A stretch of DNA of 64,000 bases from Bryobacteraceae bacterium (GTDB lineage Bacteria > Acidobacteriota > Terriglobia > Bryobacterales > Bryobacteraceae), in NCBI GenBank assembly GCA_041394945.1, contig JAWKHH010000001.1, positions 992,001-1,056,000 on the forward strand, written 5' to 3'. The notes beneath the pieces are model-generated. The model was not told the origin of the DNA, ran no database searches, and saw only the letters and a list, made by a program, of their open reading frames with translations. Position numbers and translations under genes: made by a program. Positions 25,359-33,173 of this stretch are shown piece after piece. The number at the start of each line of letters is the position of its first letter. The stretch's first letter is position 1.

Positions 25359-25667
25359 ATGCCCAAGTCCATTTGCGACTTCTGCTCCAGCCCGAACGTC
25401 ACCTGGGTCTACCCGGCGCGCACATTCGCGGCATACGTTTTCGAAGGGATCGTTGGCGAGAGTGTAGGCGACTGGGCCGCATGCCCAATCTGCCACAGTC
25501 TCATCGAATCCGGCCGGCATGCGGATCTCACCGAGCGGTCACTCACGACACTTCTGGAGCGCCAACCCGAGATGAAGAGCGCGGAAGAGGAACTCCGGAC
25601 CTACATCCACAGTTTCCACACGATGTTCTTTCTGAACCGCGTGGGATCGGCGATGACCGTTTCGTAG
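25359..25667 (+). CDS. Small zinc-ribbon-like protein
   Basis: A 102-aa protein with AGGAGG upstream of the ATG. Two CxxC knuckles are seen, CDFC at residues 6-9 and CPIC at about 42-45, consistent with a zinc ribbon, followed by a helical C-terminal half. Such proteins are common as unassigned plasmid genes and usually bind nucleic acid or another protein. It is the last gene before a break in the operon. Confidence 0.65.
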   Translation: MPKSICDFCSSPNVTWVYPARTFAAYVFEGIVGESVGDWAACPICHSLIESGRHADLTERSLTTLLERQPEMKSAEEELRTYIHSFHTMFFLNRVGSAMTVS

Positions 25668-25844
25668 CGCTAGCCGCACTCGTCGGCTGTCTCCCAAAGC
25701 TTAACTTCCCCTTGGCGCGTCCACGATGTGCTGCAGTGCGTGTCTGGTCTGCTGTTGCCGCGCATTGGTGAGGAAATCCGGGCGTTATACGATTCTAGGG
25801 TGACGTTCAGGCGTTCTCTGGCCAGCCGTGACACTGGCAATACA

Positions 25845-26699
25845 ATGAACATGAAATGGCTCTCCGCTCTGCCGCGGAAGTGCCAACGGGGGAGTCTACC
25901 TCGATGCCTCTTGCTAACAGCGGGAACGAACGAGGAGGTGGCGACGCGCCTGACAGAGGTCGTTGGCCTCGATTCCGTCAGCGTTTCGGCGAACGATTTC
26001 TGGATGCCTCGCGGATTGCCGATAGAGACCCCCTCTGGCAGTTGGGACCTGAGTCCAACGAAGGAACCCCAGCTCGGAGAAGTCAAGGGGATTCTACCGT
26101 CGACTGATCGGTCCGCGGTAACCGCCTGGTGGTTGGAGGTCATCAATCGTGCAAACACACCGAACTGGGACATAGCCAGCACCTGCTCGATTCGAGGAGT
26201 GAAGGGCCTGCTTCTGATTGAAGCGAAAGCTCACGAGCAGGAATTGCGTAAGGAAGAGGCGGGCAAGAGTGGGCCTGAGGCGTCCGAAGGCAGCCGAAGG
26301 AATCACAAGCGGATTGGGGAAGCAATTGAAGAAGCTCGCAAAGGTCTTGAGTACGCAACCAGAGAATGCTGGGGGATTTCGCGTGATTCCCATTACCAGA
26401 TGTCGAACAGGTTCGCATGGAGTTGGAAACTCGCCGAACTCGGTTATCCTGTGGCGTTAGTCTATTTGGGGTTTCTCAACGCACTGGAAATGGCCGACAG
26501 AGGCGCCCCGCTAAGGAATCAGCGCCATTGGGAGGATCTCGTCAGAGAGCATAGTGCCAAGCTGTGCCCGCCTACGACCTGGAGTCACTCGATTGAGGTC
26601 AACGGACGCAGTATTGTGTCGCTAATCCGATCAGTCGAGCAACCACTGTGCCCAGGGCCCTTCGAGCTTGGCAAGAATGCACCGGCAACCTTCGATTGA
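25845..26699 (+). CDS. PD-(D/E)XK nuclease-like protein (cargo)
   Basis: A 284-aa protein preceded by a 177-bp gap. The core reads NWDIAS with D109, then LLLIEAKAH with E126 and K128, followed by a conserved-looking QELRKEE helix. This is the PD-(D/E)XK nuclease arrangement. The codons are visibly less GC-rich than in the neighbours (more A/T at third positions), so it looks like a separately acquired gene. A weak promoter (TTGGTG, 17 bp, TACGAT, ending near 25790) lies upstream. Two start codons, ATG 25845 and ATG 25851, are equally plausible. A defence or restriction role is possible but not shown. Confidence 0.6.
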   Translation: MNMKWLSALPRKCQRGSLPRCLLLTAGTNEEVATRLTEVVGLDSVSVSANDFWMPRGLPIETPSGSWDLSPTKEPQLGEVKGILPSTDRSAVTAWWLEVINRANTPNWDIASTCSIRGVKGLLLIEAKAHEQELRKEEAGKSGPEASEGSRRNHKRIGEAIEEARKGLEYATRECWGISRDSHYQMSNRFAWSWKLAELGYPVALVYLGFLNALEMADRGAPLRNQRHWEDLVREHSAKLCPPTTWSHSIEVNGRSIVSLIRSVEQPLCPGPFELGKNAPATFD

Positions 26700-26884
26700 A
26701 GTGACCCGCTCTTTGAGCCGAAGTCGGTGAGCGATATAGGCGCGGCACAAAACGACCGATTCAGCGACATCTGAACCGGTTCTGTCCGAACGGTCGCCGA
26801 TCCAGAAGTTGGCCCGGCGAACCGAGACGGTCACTACGACGAAAGCAGCAGCAGCAGACGTGTGTCTGGCAAGGCGGTGCATTG

Positions 26885-28051
26885 ATGCGAATCCAAGGCA
26901 GGCTGAAGCTCGGCTACTACCCGCTACCTGGGTCCGAAGCGCAGCGAATTAGGGGCTTTGTCAGATTTCCTACGGAACAGTGTCAGGCCCTGGACCCCTG
27001 CAGTGGCACAGGCGCGGCGCTCACAGCCCTCACGGCCGACAGCAGCGCGCAGATGCACGGAATCGAACTCGACGCGTACCGGGCTACAGAAGCGCGCGAG
27101 GTCCTCAATGAGGTGATCCAGGGCAGCGCGTTTGACACGCATGCCCCGGTCGAATCGTTTTCGCTGCTCTACCTGAACCCGCCGTACGACTTTGAGGTCG
27201 GCGAGGGCAAGAACAAGCGGATGGAGCGGCTGTTTCTCGAGCACGTCGCGCGGTGGTTGAAGCCGGGCGGGGTGCTCGTGTTTCTTGTGCCCTATGATCG
27301 GGTTTGCGACTGTCGCGGCACGCTCACGACCCAGTTCCGCGACAAGGCGGTCTACCGGCTGACTGCGCCCGAATCGGTCACCTACAAACAGGTCGTGCTC
27401 TTCGGAGTGCGCCGCTCGCGGCAGGAACGGGAGCGGATGACCGACAGGGCGGTCAACGAAGGCAACTGGAAGCTCCAGCAACTCACCCGGTCGTACGACG
27501 CAATTCCGCCTCTTCCGGATGAACCGGACCGGCAGTACGCCGTGCCTCCGGCGCCACCAGCAGGACTGGAATACCGCGAATTGCCTCTCGACCTCATCGA
27601 AGACCTTCTCGACAACTCGCCCGCGTGGCGGCAGGCTCAACGCATCACACACGCGCCGAAGACCGAGTTCTCCGGACGCCCGCTGACGCCGCTGCACAAG
27701 GGGCACGTCGGCTTGCTCTGCACGAGCGGGTTGCTGAACGGCGTCTTTGGATCGGATGGGGACCGGCACGTCGCCTACTGGGAGAGCGTCAAGGTCGTGG
27801 ACCGGATCGAGGAAGAGGGGGAGCGCGCCGATACGACCGTCGTCCGCGAGAAGGAGCGCTTCTCACAGCGGCTCACGCTGCTGTACGCGGATGGCCGCAT
27901 CGAGCTTCTGTCGGAACGGCCGGCCCCAACCAAGAACGGAGACACCCGCGATGAAGAACGCACATCTGCGAATGGGCAAGCTGACCTTTGTGCGCCAGAC
28001 GCGGGATACGGTGACGAACGTTTCGATTCACCTGCATCGGCTTGTGGCTGA
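26885..28051 (+). CDS. N6-adenine DNA methyltransferase, DUF6094-like
   Basis: A 388-aa protein with a class I methyltransferase core at the N-terminus: the SAM-binding DPCSGTGAAL motif at about residues 37-46, ELD at the end of the second strand, and the catalytic NPPYD motif near residue 99. The C-terminal half (200-388) has no familiar domain. It starts at ATG 26885, just after an in-frame TTG. No restriction partner is adjacent. Element-borne orphan methylases of this type often protect against host restriction or regulate the element. The last 100 bp overlap the following gene in a different frame. Its extreme C-terminus looks non-conserved. Confidence 0.75.
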   Translation: MRIQGRLKLGYYPLPGSEAQRIRGFVRFPTEQCQALDPCSGTGAALTALTADSSAQMHGIELDAYRATEAREVLNEVIQGSAFDTHAPVESFSLLYLNPPYDFEVGEGKNKRMERLFLEHVARWLKPGGVLVFLVPYDRVCDCRGTLTTQFRDKAVYRLTAPESVTYKQVVLFGVRRSRQERERMTDRAVNEGNWKLQQLTRSYDAIPPLPDEPDRQYAVPPAPPAGLEYRELPLDLIEDLLDNSPAWRQAQRITHAPKTEFSGRPLTPLHKGHVGLLCTSGLLNGVFGSDGDRHVAYWESVKVVDRIEEEGERADTTVVREKERFSQRLTLLYADGRIELLSERPAPTKNGDTRDEERTSANGQADLCAPDAGYGDERFDSPASACG

Positions 28052-28592
28052 GCGGGCACCCGAGCCGCACGCTTCGGCTCAACTCCATCTTGTCTCTGCG
28101 TTCGGTGGAGATCAGGAGATCGGCGCCACGATTGCAGCGGCGCTCGAAGGACTCCGGTTTCAGATCGCAGTGGGTGGTGAGGAGTTCATTGGCGGATTAG
28201 GGGAGAAGCCCGCCATCTACCGCTCCTCGCTGCAGATTCCAGGGCGAAAGCGTCCAGTCCGGCATATCGTCCTTCTGTCGCGCGAGTTGATGGAAACGAC
28301 CCTCGGCGCGAACGGCGACGCACGGCGCACCGTGCTTTTCGATGAACAGGCAGATTTCGTACTGCATCGCCTGTCGGTCCGATTTGGCATGCCGGTGCTT
28401 CCGGAGTGGGGGGAGTGGTTCCGGACAGAACTTGATCGCCGCCGCCTGATCGAGCCGATCTTCGGGTGGAACTGTTCGCCGGTTGTCGTGAAAGCGACGA
28501 AACTGCGGATGCTTCGAGTGCTGAGCCAGGGCCTCAAGCGCGGCTTGATTCAGGTGCCAGACGAAGGTTCGTGGGATGTCCCGTCATCCTGA
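27951..28592 (+). CDS. Hypothetical protein overlapping the methylase gene
   Basis: A 213-aa protein from ATG 27951, which begins inside the last 100 bp of the methyltransferase gene. It shows a steady alternation of strands and helices, with FIGGLGEKPAIYRSS and HIVLLSRELMETTL as clear structured stretches. No domain is recognised. Its last 43 bp overlap the 3' end of the opposing YhcG-type gene, so its C-terminus may have been altered when that gene arrived. The long overlap with the methylase gene is unusual. Confidence 0.6.
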   Translation: MKNAHLRMGKLTFVRQTRDTVTNVSIHLHRLVAERAPEPHASAQLHLVSAFGGDQEIGATIAAALEGLRFQIAVGGEEFIGGLGEKPAIYRSSLQIPGRKRPVRHIVLLSRELMETTLGANGDARRTVLFDEQADFVLHRLSVRFGMPVLPEWGEWFRTELDRRRLIEPIFGWNCSPVVVKATKLRMLRVLSQGLKRGLIQVPDEGSWDVPSS

Positions 28593-29614
28593 GTCCGAGC
28601 GTCGAGTTCAGACTCCAGTTCTTCGATCGATGGCAGCGTGGATTTCAAGCTATCGGGAAGACTCTCGGTCAGCCTGAACTCCGCGATCCCCATTGGTTTC
28701 CCGATGTCGCGAAGCGCGTATTCCACCACTATGCCTTCCTTTGACCGGCAGAGGATCAGGCCGATGCTCGGCTCGTCGCTGGGATGGCGTAGCAGATCAT
28801 CAACCGCGGACAGGTAGAAGTTCATCTTGCCGGCATACTCGGGCCGGAAGGCAGTGGCCTTTACCTCTGCCACGATGAAGGTTCGGAGCTTGAGGTGGTA
28901 GAAGAGCAGGTCGAGGCGATAGTCTTCGCCTCCGACCTCCAACGGCACCTGACTTCCGACAAAGGCAAAGCCGGAACCGAGTTCCAAAAGGAATTGCCGC
29001 AGGTGATCGAGGAGACCTCGTTCGATATCGCGTTCACGGGCGTCCTTGTCGAGGATGAGGAAGTCGAAGTTGTAGGGGTCCTTGAGGATCTGTTGCGCCA
29101 AGTCGGACTGCGGCTTGGGAAGTGCGACCTCGAAGTTCGAGATCGCCTTTCCCTGGCGGCGATAGAGACCCGAATCGATTTGAAGGATCAATACGTTCCG
29201 GCTCCAGCCGTTGGCGATGGTCTGTTGGATGTACCAGAGCCGCTCCAGTGGATCCTTCACTTTGTCCAGAAGCGTGCAGTTATGAAACCAGGGAATTTGT
29301 GCAGCAGCCTGCTGCACAATTGACTCCTCCGGCCACGCCTCCGCCAAGGCCCTCATGTACTTGAGGTTACGGGGCGATAGGCCTTTCATCTCGGGGAACG
29401 ACTGGTGCAGATCACGCGCCAGCGAATCGATCACCTTGGCTCCCCAACCTTCCCGTTCCTGACGAATGAGAATCTCCCGGCCGATCGACCAGTACAGCAG
29501 CACGAGTTCGCGGTTGACGGCCAGGCCCGCCCGGACCTGAGCCTCCTGGATCCGTCGCTTCAGATCGGCAAGAAGCGCTTTGTAGGCGGTGGAGGGTGAG
29601 GATTCCATTGACAT
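28550..29614 (-). CDS. YhcG-family (DUF1016) PD-(D/E)XK nuclease
   Basis: A 354-aa protein on the strand opposite to its neighbours. The N-terminal half (about 10-150) is the helical DUF1016 N-terminal region (LLYWSIGREI, LSPRNLKYMRALAEAWP). The C-terminal half holds the nuclease: DYRLDLLFY with an Asp near residue 232 and IVAEVKA with Glu-x-Lys at about 247-249. The QIPWFHN and GWSRNVL motifs are also family hallmarks. YhcG proteins are common in defence islands and mobile elements. Its reversed orientation and overlap with the 3' end of the plus-strand neighbour suggest insertion as a cargo gene. No good ribosome binding site precedes the ATG. Confidence 0.85.
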   Translation of the reverse strand: MSMESSPSTAYKALLADLKRRIQEAQVRAGLAVNRELVLLYWSIGREILIRQEREGWGAKVIDSLARDLHQSFPEMKGLSPRNLKYMRALAEAWPEESIVQQAAAQIPWFHNCTLLDKVKDPLERLWYIQQTIANGWSRNVLILQIDSGLYRRQGKAISNFEVALPKPQSDLAQQILKDPYNFDFLILDKDARERDIERGLLDHLRQFLLELGSGFAFVGSQVPLEVGGEDYRLDLLFYHLKLRTFIVAEVKATAFRPEYAGKMNFYLSAVDDLLRHPSDEPSIGLILCRSKEGIVVEYALRDIGKPMGIAEFRLTESLPDSLKSTLPSIEELESELDARTQDDGTSHEPSSGT

Positions 29615-29681
29615 GGTGCTGGCTCAGCTTGCAGCGCCCCGTCTTCACCGCCAAACGAGTCGCACCACCCACGAGGTCCTC

Positions 29682-31913
29682 ATGCCAATGACTTCCATCA
29701 ACGACTACTTGCGGCGATACGGAAGTGCACTCGGACATCGAGTCCTCGCACAGTTCCCGCCGCTCCATGCCCCGGAAGACCCACTCGCAGATGAACTCCG
29801 GCAACTGAAACGGCGGCCGTTTCCCGCCCAAGCGCTGGCGATCATGGGCATCGTCAAGCGCTGGCGCAAGGCCCGCTGCGCCGCGGCCGTAGCTGAATGT
29901 GGCACCGGCAAAACCCTGATCTCGCTTGGCAGCGTCTACGCCCACGCGGAAGGCCGGCCGTTCACGGCACTGGCCATGGTGCCACCGCAGTTGGTCGAGA
30001 AGTGGGCGAGGGAGTGCTTCCTCACGATTCCCGGCGTGCGGGTCTTCGTCATCGACGGCGTCCGGAACGGCGTCGGCTCCAACGGATTCACCGGCGTCAA
30101 TGAGGTCCGCCTGCGGAATGGTCGGATCGTGCGCGAAGGGCTTCGAACGACGCTGAGCGAGATCCGCCTGACCGGCAGTCATTGCTCCACTAGGGAGAAG
30201 TGGCATGCCACGGTGCCGGGTCCGAGCGTTTTCGTTGTGTCGCGCGAGCGGGCGAAGCTCGGCTACTTCTGGCGGCACGTCATCCGTTCGGCGGGCAGCG
30301 GACCGTTCCTCGGCAATGTCGTCAACCCCGACACCGGTCGTCCCGTAATGACCAGCGACGACCAACTGCGGCGAGCCGACTTCCGCAAGGTGAAGCACTC
30401 CGAAGTGGTCATCCCAGAAACAAGCCGGGACCGGCGACCGTTCTTCAGCCCCCTGTGGCAGGCGGATCACAAGAAGATCCAGCGCATGGCGCCGATTGAA
30501 TTCATCGGGCGATATCTGAAGGGCTTCTTCGATTACGGCATCGCCGACGAGGTCCACGAACTGAAGGGCGAGACGGCCCAGGGCAACGCCTTGGGCACGC
30601 TGGCCGCGGCCTGCGGGAGAACGGTGATACTCACCGGCACCCTGCTCGGCGGGTATGCGGATGAGTTGTTCAACATCCTCTACCGGCTCGATCCCCGCGC
30701 GATGCGCGAGGACGGCTTCGACCAAGGCGAAGGCGGGTTGCGCCAGTTCGCCGAAACCTACGGGGTCTTGGAGAAGGTCACGACGATCGAGGCATCCGAG
30801 AACTCCTGCTCCAAGGCGCGCGTGAGCACGACGGTGAAGCGGAGACCCGGCGCGTCGCCACTGCTATTCGGGAAGTACCTCATGAACATGGCGGCGTTCG
30901 TCTCTCTCGAAGACATTTCGGATGCGCTGCCCAGCTACGCGGAAGAGGTGGTCTCCGTCGAGATGGACGCGGATCTCAAGAGGGCGTACTCGGATCTCGA
31001 GTCCGACATCAGGGAGGCGCTTCGGGAGCACCACGGAAACGCCTCGGTGATCAGCACCGCAATGAACGCTCTGCTGCTCTATCCCGACCGTCCGTTCGGC
31101 CTTGGCACCTTGTACGGCTATGCGCTCAATCCTGAGTCCGGGGAACGAGAGCGATTCGTGATCGCGGATCCGCCCGATCTCGATGAGACCGCCCACTACG
31201 CCAAGGAGCGGCGCCTGCTCGAAGAGGTGCAACGGGAACTGGCGCACGGGCGCCGGGTACAGGTCTATGCCGTGTATACGCAGAAGAGGGACGTCACGCG
31301 ACGCCTGCAGAGCATTCTGCGCGAAGCGGGAGTTCGCGCCGAAGTCCTGACCGCAGACACTCCGCCAGAACAGCGCGAAGCCTGGTACGAGCGGCACTTG
31401 CGAAACGGGATGCAGGTCTGCATCTGTCATCCGAAGCTGGTGCAGACCGGCCTCGACCTCCTGGAATTCCCGACAATCCTGTTCTACGAAACGGGGTATT
31501 CGACCTACGTTCTGCGCCAGGCCAGCCGCCGCAGCTGGCGCATCGGACAGAAGCGGCCGGTGCGGGTTGGCTTCCTTACGTACGCAGGCACGGCCCAGGA
31601 AAGCTGTTTGCGCCTGATGGGCAAGAAGCTGCTGGTGTCGCTCGCCATGGAGGGCAAGCTCCAGGCCGAGGGGCTGCAAGCGATCGACGAGGACGACGAT
31701 GTCCTCACGGCGATGGCGCGCGAACTGGTCACCCGGCAAGGGGTGGGAGAGGCTGCGGCGGAGGTTTGGCGATCTCTACAGCAACAGGCAACACAGGAAA
31801 AGGCCACGACGCTGGTTACTGAGGCTCTCGATGACCTCGGCTCGGTGCCTGAACCCGAAATGCCGATGCCGACGCCCGCGCTGGGACCGGCAGTCCAACT
31901 CTCACTGTTCTGA
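29682..31913 (+). CDS. SNF2-type superfamily 2 helicase
   Basis: A 743-aa helicase-like ATPase. The P-loop (ECGTGKT) is at about residues 72-78, motif II (ADEVH) near 288-292, and motif III-like LTGT near 318. The C-terminal lobe ends in RQASRRSWRIGQKRPVRV at about 610-627, the SNF2-type motif VI. An insertion of about 150 residues lies between motifs Ia and II. Start ATG 29682 follows GAGG; the frame is open upstream but into unlike sequence. The gene begins the segment leading to Gp157-like and AAA genes, so it could supply remodelling activity for replication or for conflict functions. Confidence 0.8.
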   Translation: MPMTSINDYLRRYGSALGHRVLAQFPPLHAPEDPLADELRQLKRRPFPAQALAIMGIVKRWRKARCAAAVAECGTGKTLISLGSVYAHAEGRPFTALAMVPPQLVEKWARECFLTIPGVRVFVIDGVRNGVGSNGFTGVNEVRLRNGRIVREGLRTTLSEIRLTGSHCSTREKWHATVPGPSVFVVSRERAKLGYFWRHVIRSAGSGPFLGNVVNPDTGRPVMTSDDQLRRADFRKVKHSEVVIPETSRDRRPFFSPLWQADHKKIQRMAPIEFIGRYLKGFFDYGIADEVHELKGETAQGNALGTLAAACGRTVILTGTLLGGYADELFNILYRLDPRAMREDGFDQGEGGLRQFAETYGVLEKVTTIEASENSCSKARVSTTVKRRPGASPLLFGKYLMNMAAFVSLEDISDALPSYAEEVVSVEMDADLKRAYSDLESDIREALREHHGNASVISTAMNALLLYPDRPFGLGTLYGYALNPESGERERFVIADPPDLDETAHYAKERRLLEEVQRELAHGRRVQVYAVYTQKRDVTRRLQSILREAGVRAEVLTADTPPEQREAWYERHLRNGMQVCICHPKLVQTGLDLLEFPTILFYETGYSTYVLRQASRRSWRIGQKRPVRVGFLTYAGTAQESCLRLMGKKLLVSLAMEGKLQAEGLQAIDEDDDVLTAMARELVTRQGVGEAAAEVWRSLQQQATQEKATTLVTEALDDLGSVPEPEMPMPTPALGPAVQLSLF

Positions 31914-31933
31914 AACCACTGCGGAGGTGACAC

Positions 31934-32557
31934 ATGCCAGAGCAATCAACCGTTCGCGACCCTCGTTCGCTCTTTGACATCGACGAGCGGCTCATCGAAC
32001 TGATGGACCAGTTCGCCGATGCAGCCGCCGATGGACAGGAGCCTTCCTCGGAACTCATCGAGGAAATCAACGAGTACATCGAGGCTTTCCAGTCGAAGGT
32101 CGACCGCATCGCCGGCTACCTGCGCTGGCAGGAGTCGATCGCTTCGATCTGCGGCGCGGAGGCGGAACGGCTCTCCGCGCGGAAGAAGTCGGCGGAAGGG
32201 CGTGTCAGCCGCCTGAAGAACATGTTGCTGCACTTCATGCTGTCCAGAGGCCTGAAGAAGCTCGACGGAGAGCGCGCAGCAATCGGGCTTCAGCCGAACT
32301 CGGCGGCCTCGCTCGTCGTGGATGATCCGCTCAAGATCGGCGAGTGCTTCTTCGAGCGATCCATCGGCTTCACCAAGACCGAATTGCAGGAGCTGATCTA
32401 CCAGTTGCCCGCAGGAGAGCTGAGAGACCACCTGGAGGCGCAACTCGCCGAGGACGGGTGGCAGGTCAACGGCAGCGCGGTCCGAGCGGCCTTGGCGAAC
32501 GGCGCAGAGGTCGCCGGCGCCCGGCTCGTGAAGGGCCATCACATCCGGATCCGATAG
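31934..32557 (+). CDS. Siphovirus Gp157-like protein
   Basis: A 207-aa acidic, helical protein with GGAGGTGACAC before ATG. The order of an acidic N-terminal helix, a WQESIASICGAEAERLSARKK stretch and RLKNMLLHFM is characteristic of the Gp157 family, which is known from phages and mobile elements and is near recombination genes. The C-terminal 60 residues (VDDPLKIGECFFE onward) form the usual second domain with its final short strands. Function in the family is poorly defined. It follows the SNF2-type helicase by 20 bp and may be co-transcribed. Confidence 0.75.
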   Translation: MPEQSTVRDPRSLFDIDERLIELMDQFADAAADGQEPSSELIEEINEYIEAFQSKVDRIAGYLRWQESIASICGAEAERLSARKKSAEGRVSRLKNMLLHFMLSRGLKKLDGERAAIGLQPNSAASLVVDDPLKIGECFFERSIGFTKTELQELIYQLPAGELRDHLEAQLAEDGWQVNGSAVRAALANGAEVAGARLVKGHHIRIR

Positions 32558-32616
32558 AGCAACTCGCTCGCTCCGACGGATTGGTCGGCTGACAATTCGG
32601 GTGAACGGGGCTGTCG

Positions 32617-33144
32617 ATGCACTTTGCTGGAATCGCGTTCACACTCGGATTGCTCTGGCTCATGTGGAGTGTCAGGGGAAAACTGACCTCCCACGGGTTC
32701 GAGTACGTCCATTGGGTTCCCGCAAGCCGGCGTTCAATGGCCCAGGCGGTGGCCGCTGGTACTGGAGCTGGCATTCTGGTCGCGTGGTTGTTCGGTGGCT
32801 ACCACAAGAGCGCCAGTCCGATGTTCACGGACGTCTGGATGGCGATCACGCTCGGGCCTCTGGCGGAGGAGGTGATCTTTCGTGGTTATCTCTTCTGGGT
32901 GATCGGTTCGCTTCTCGCGCGTCTGAAGGTTCGCGCTGGTGCTGCGACCGCATTCGTCGTCGCAGTGCTCTTCGCCCTGGCGCACGCGTCGAAGTCTGGG
33001 ATCACCGGACCTCAGCTCGTGGCCATCTTCGGCACGGGCCTGCTCTATGGCTGGTTGCGGCTCGATACAGGTTCAACGGTCCCCCCGGTCATCGCCCACA
33101 TCCTCTTTAACGCGGTCATTTACTTGGCCGCTGTCTTCGTCTGA
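32617..33144 (+). CDS. CPBP-family intramembrane protease
   Basis: A 175-aa integral membrane protein with about five hydrophobic segments. It carries the three conserved CPBP/Abi motifs: EEVIFRGYLF (E84-E85, R89), a FALAHA histidine near 129, and HILFNAV near the C-terminus. These glutamates and histidines coordinate the metal in type II CAAX-processing enzymes. In bacteria some act in self-immunity to bacteriocins or in signalling; here its substrate is unknown. It sits in the plus-strand backbone between Gp157-like and AAA genes. Confidence 0.82.
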   Translation: MHFAGIAFTLGLLWLMWSVRGKLTSHGFEYVHWVPASRRSMAQAVAAGTGAGILVAWLFGGYHKSASPMFTDVWMAITLGPLAEEVIFRGYLFWVIGSLLARLKVRAGAATAFVVAVLFALAHASKSGITGPQLVAIFGTGLLYGWLRLDTGSTVPPVIAHILFNAVIYLAAVFV

Positions 33145-33173
33145 TTCAACTTCCCATTCCAGGAGTGCCACGC

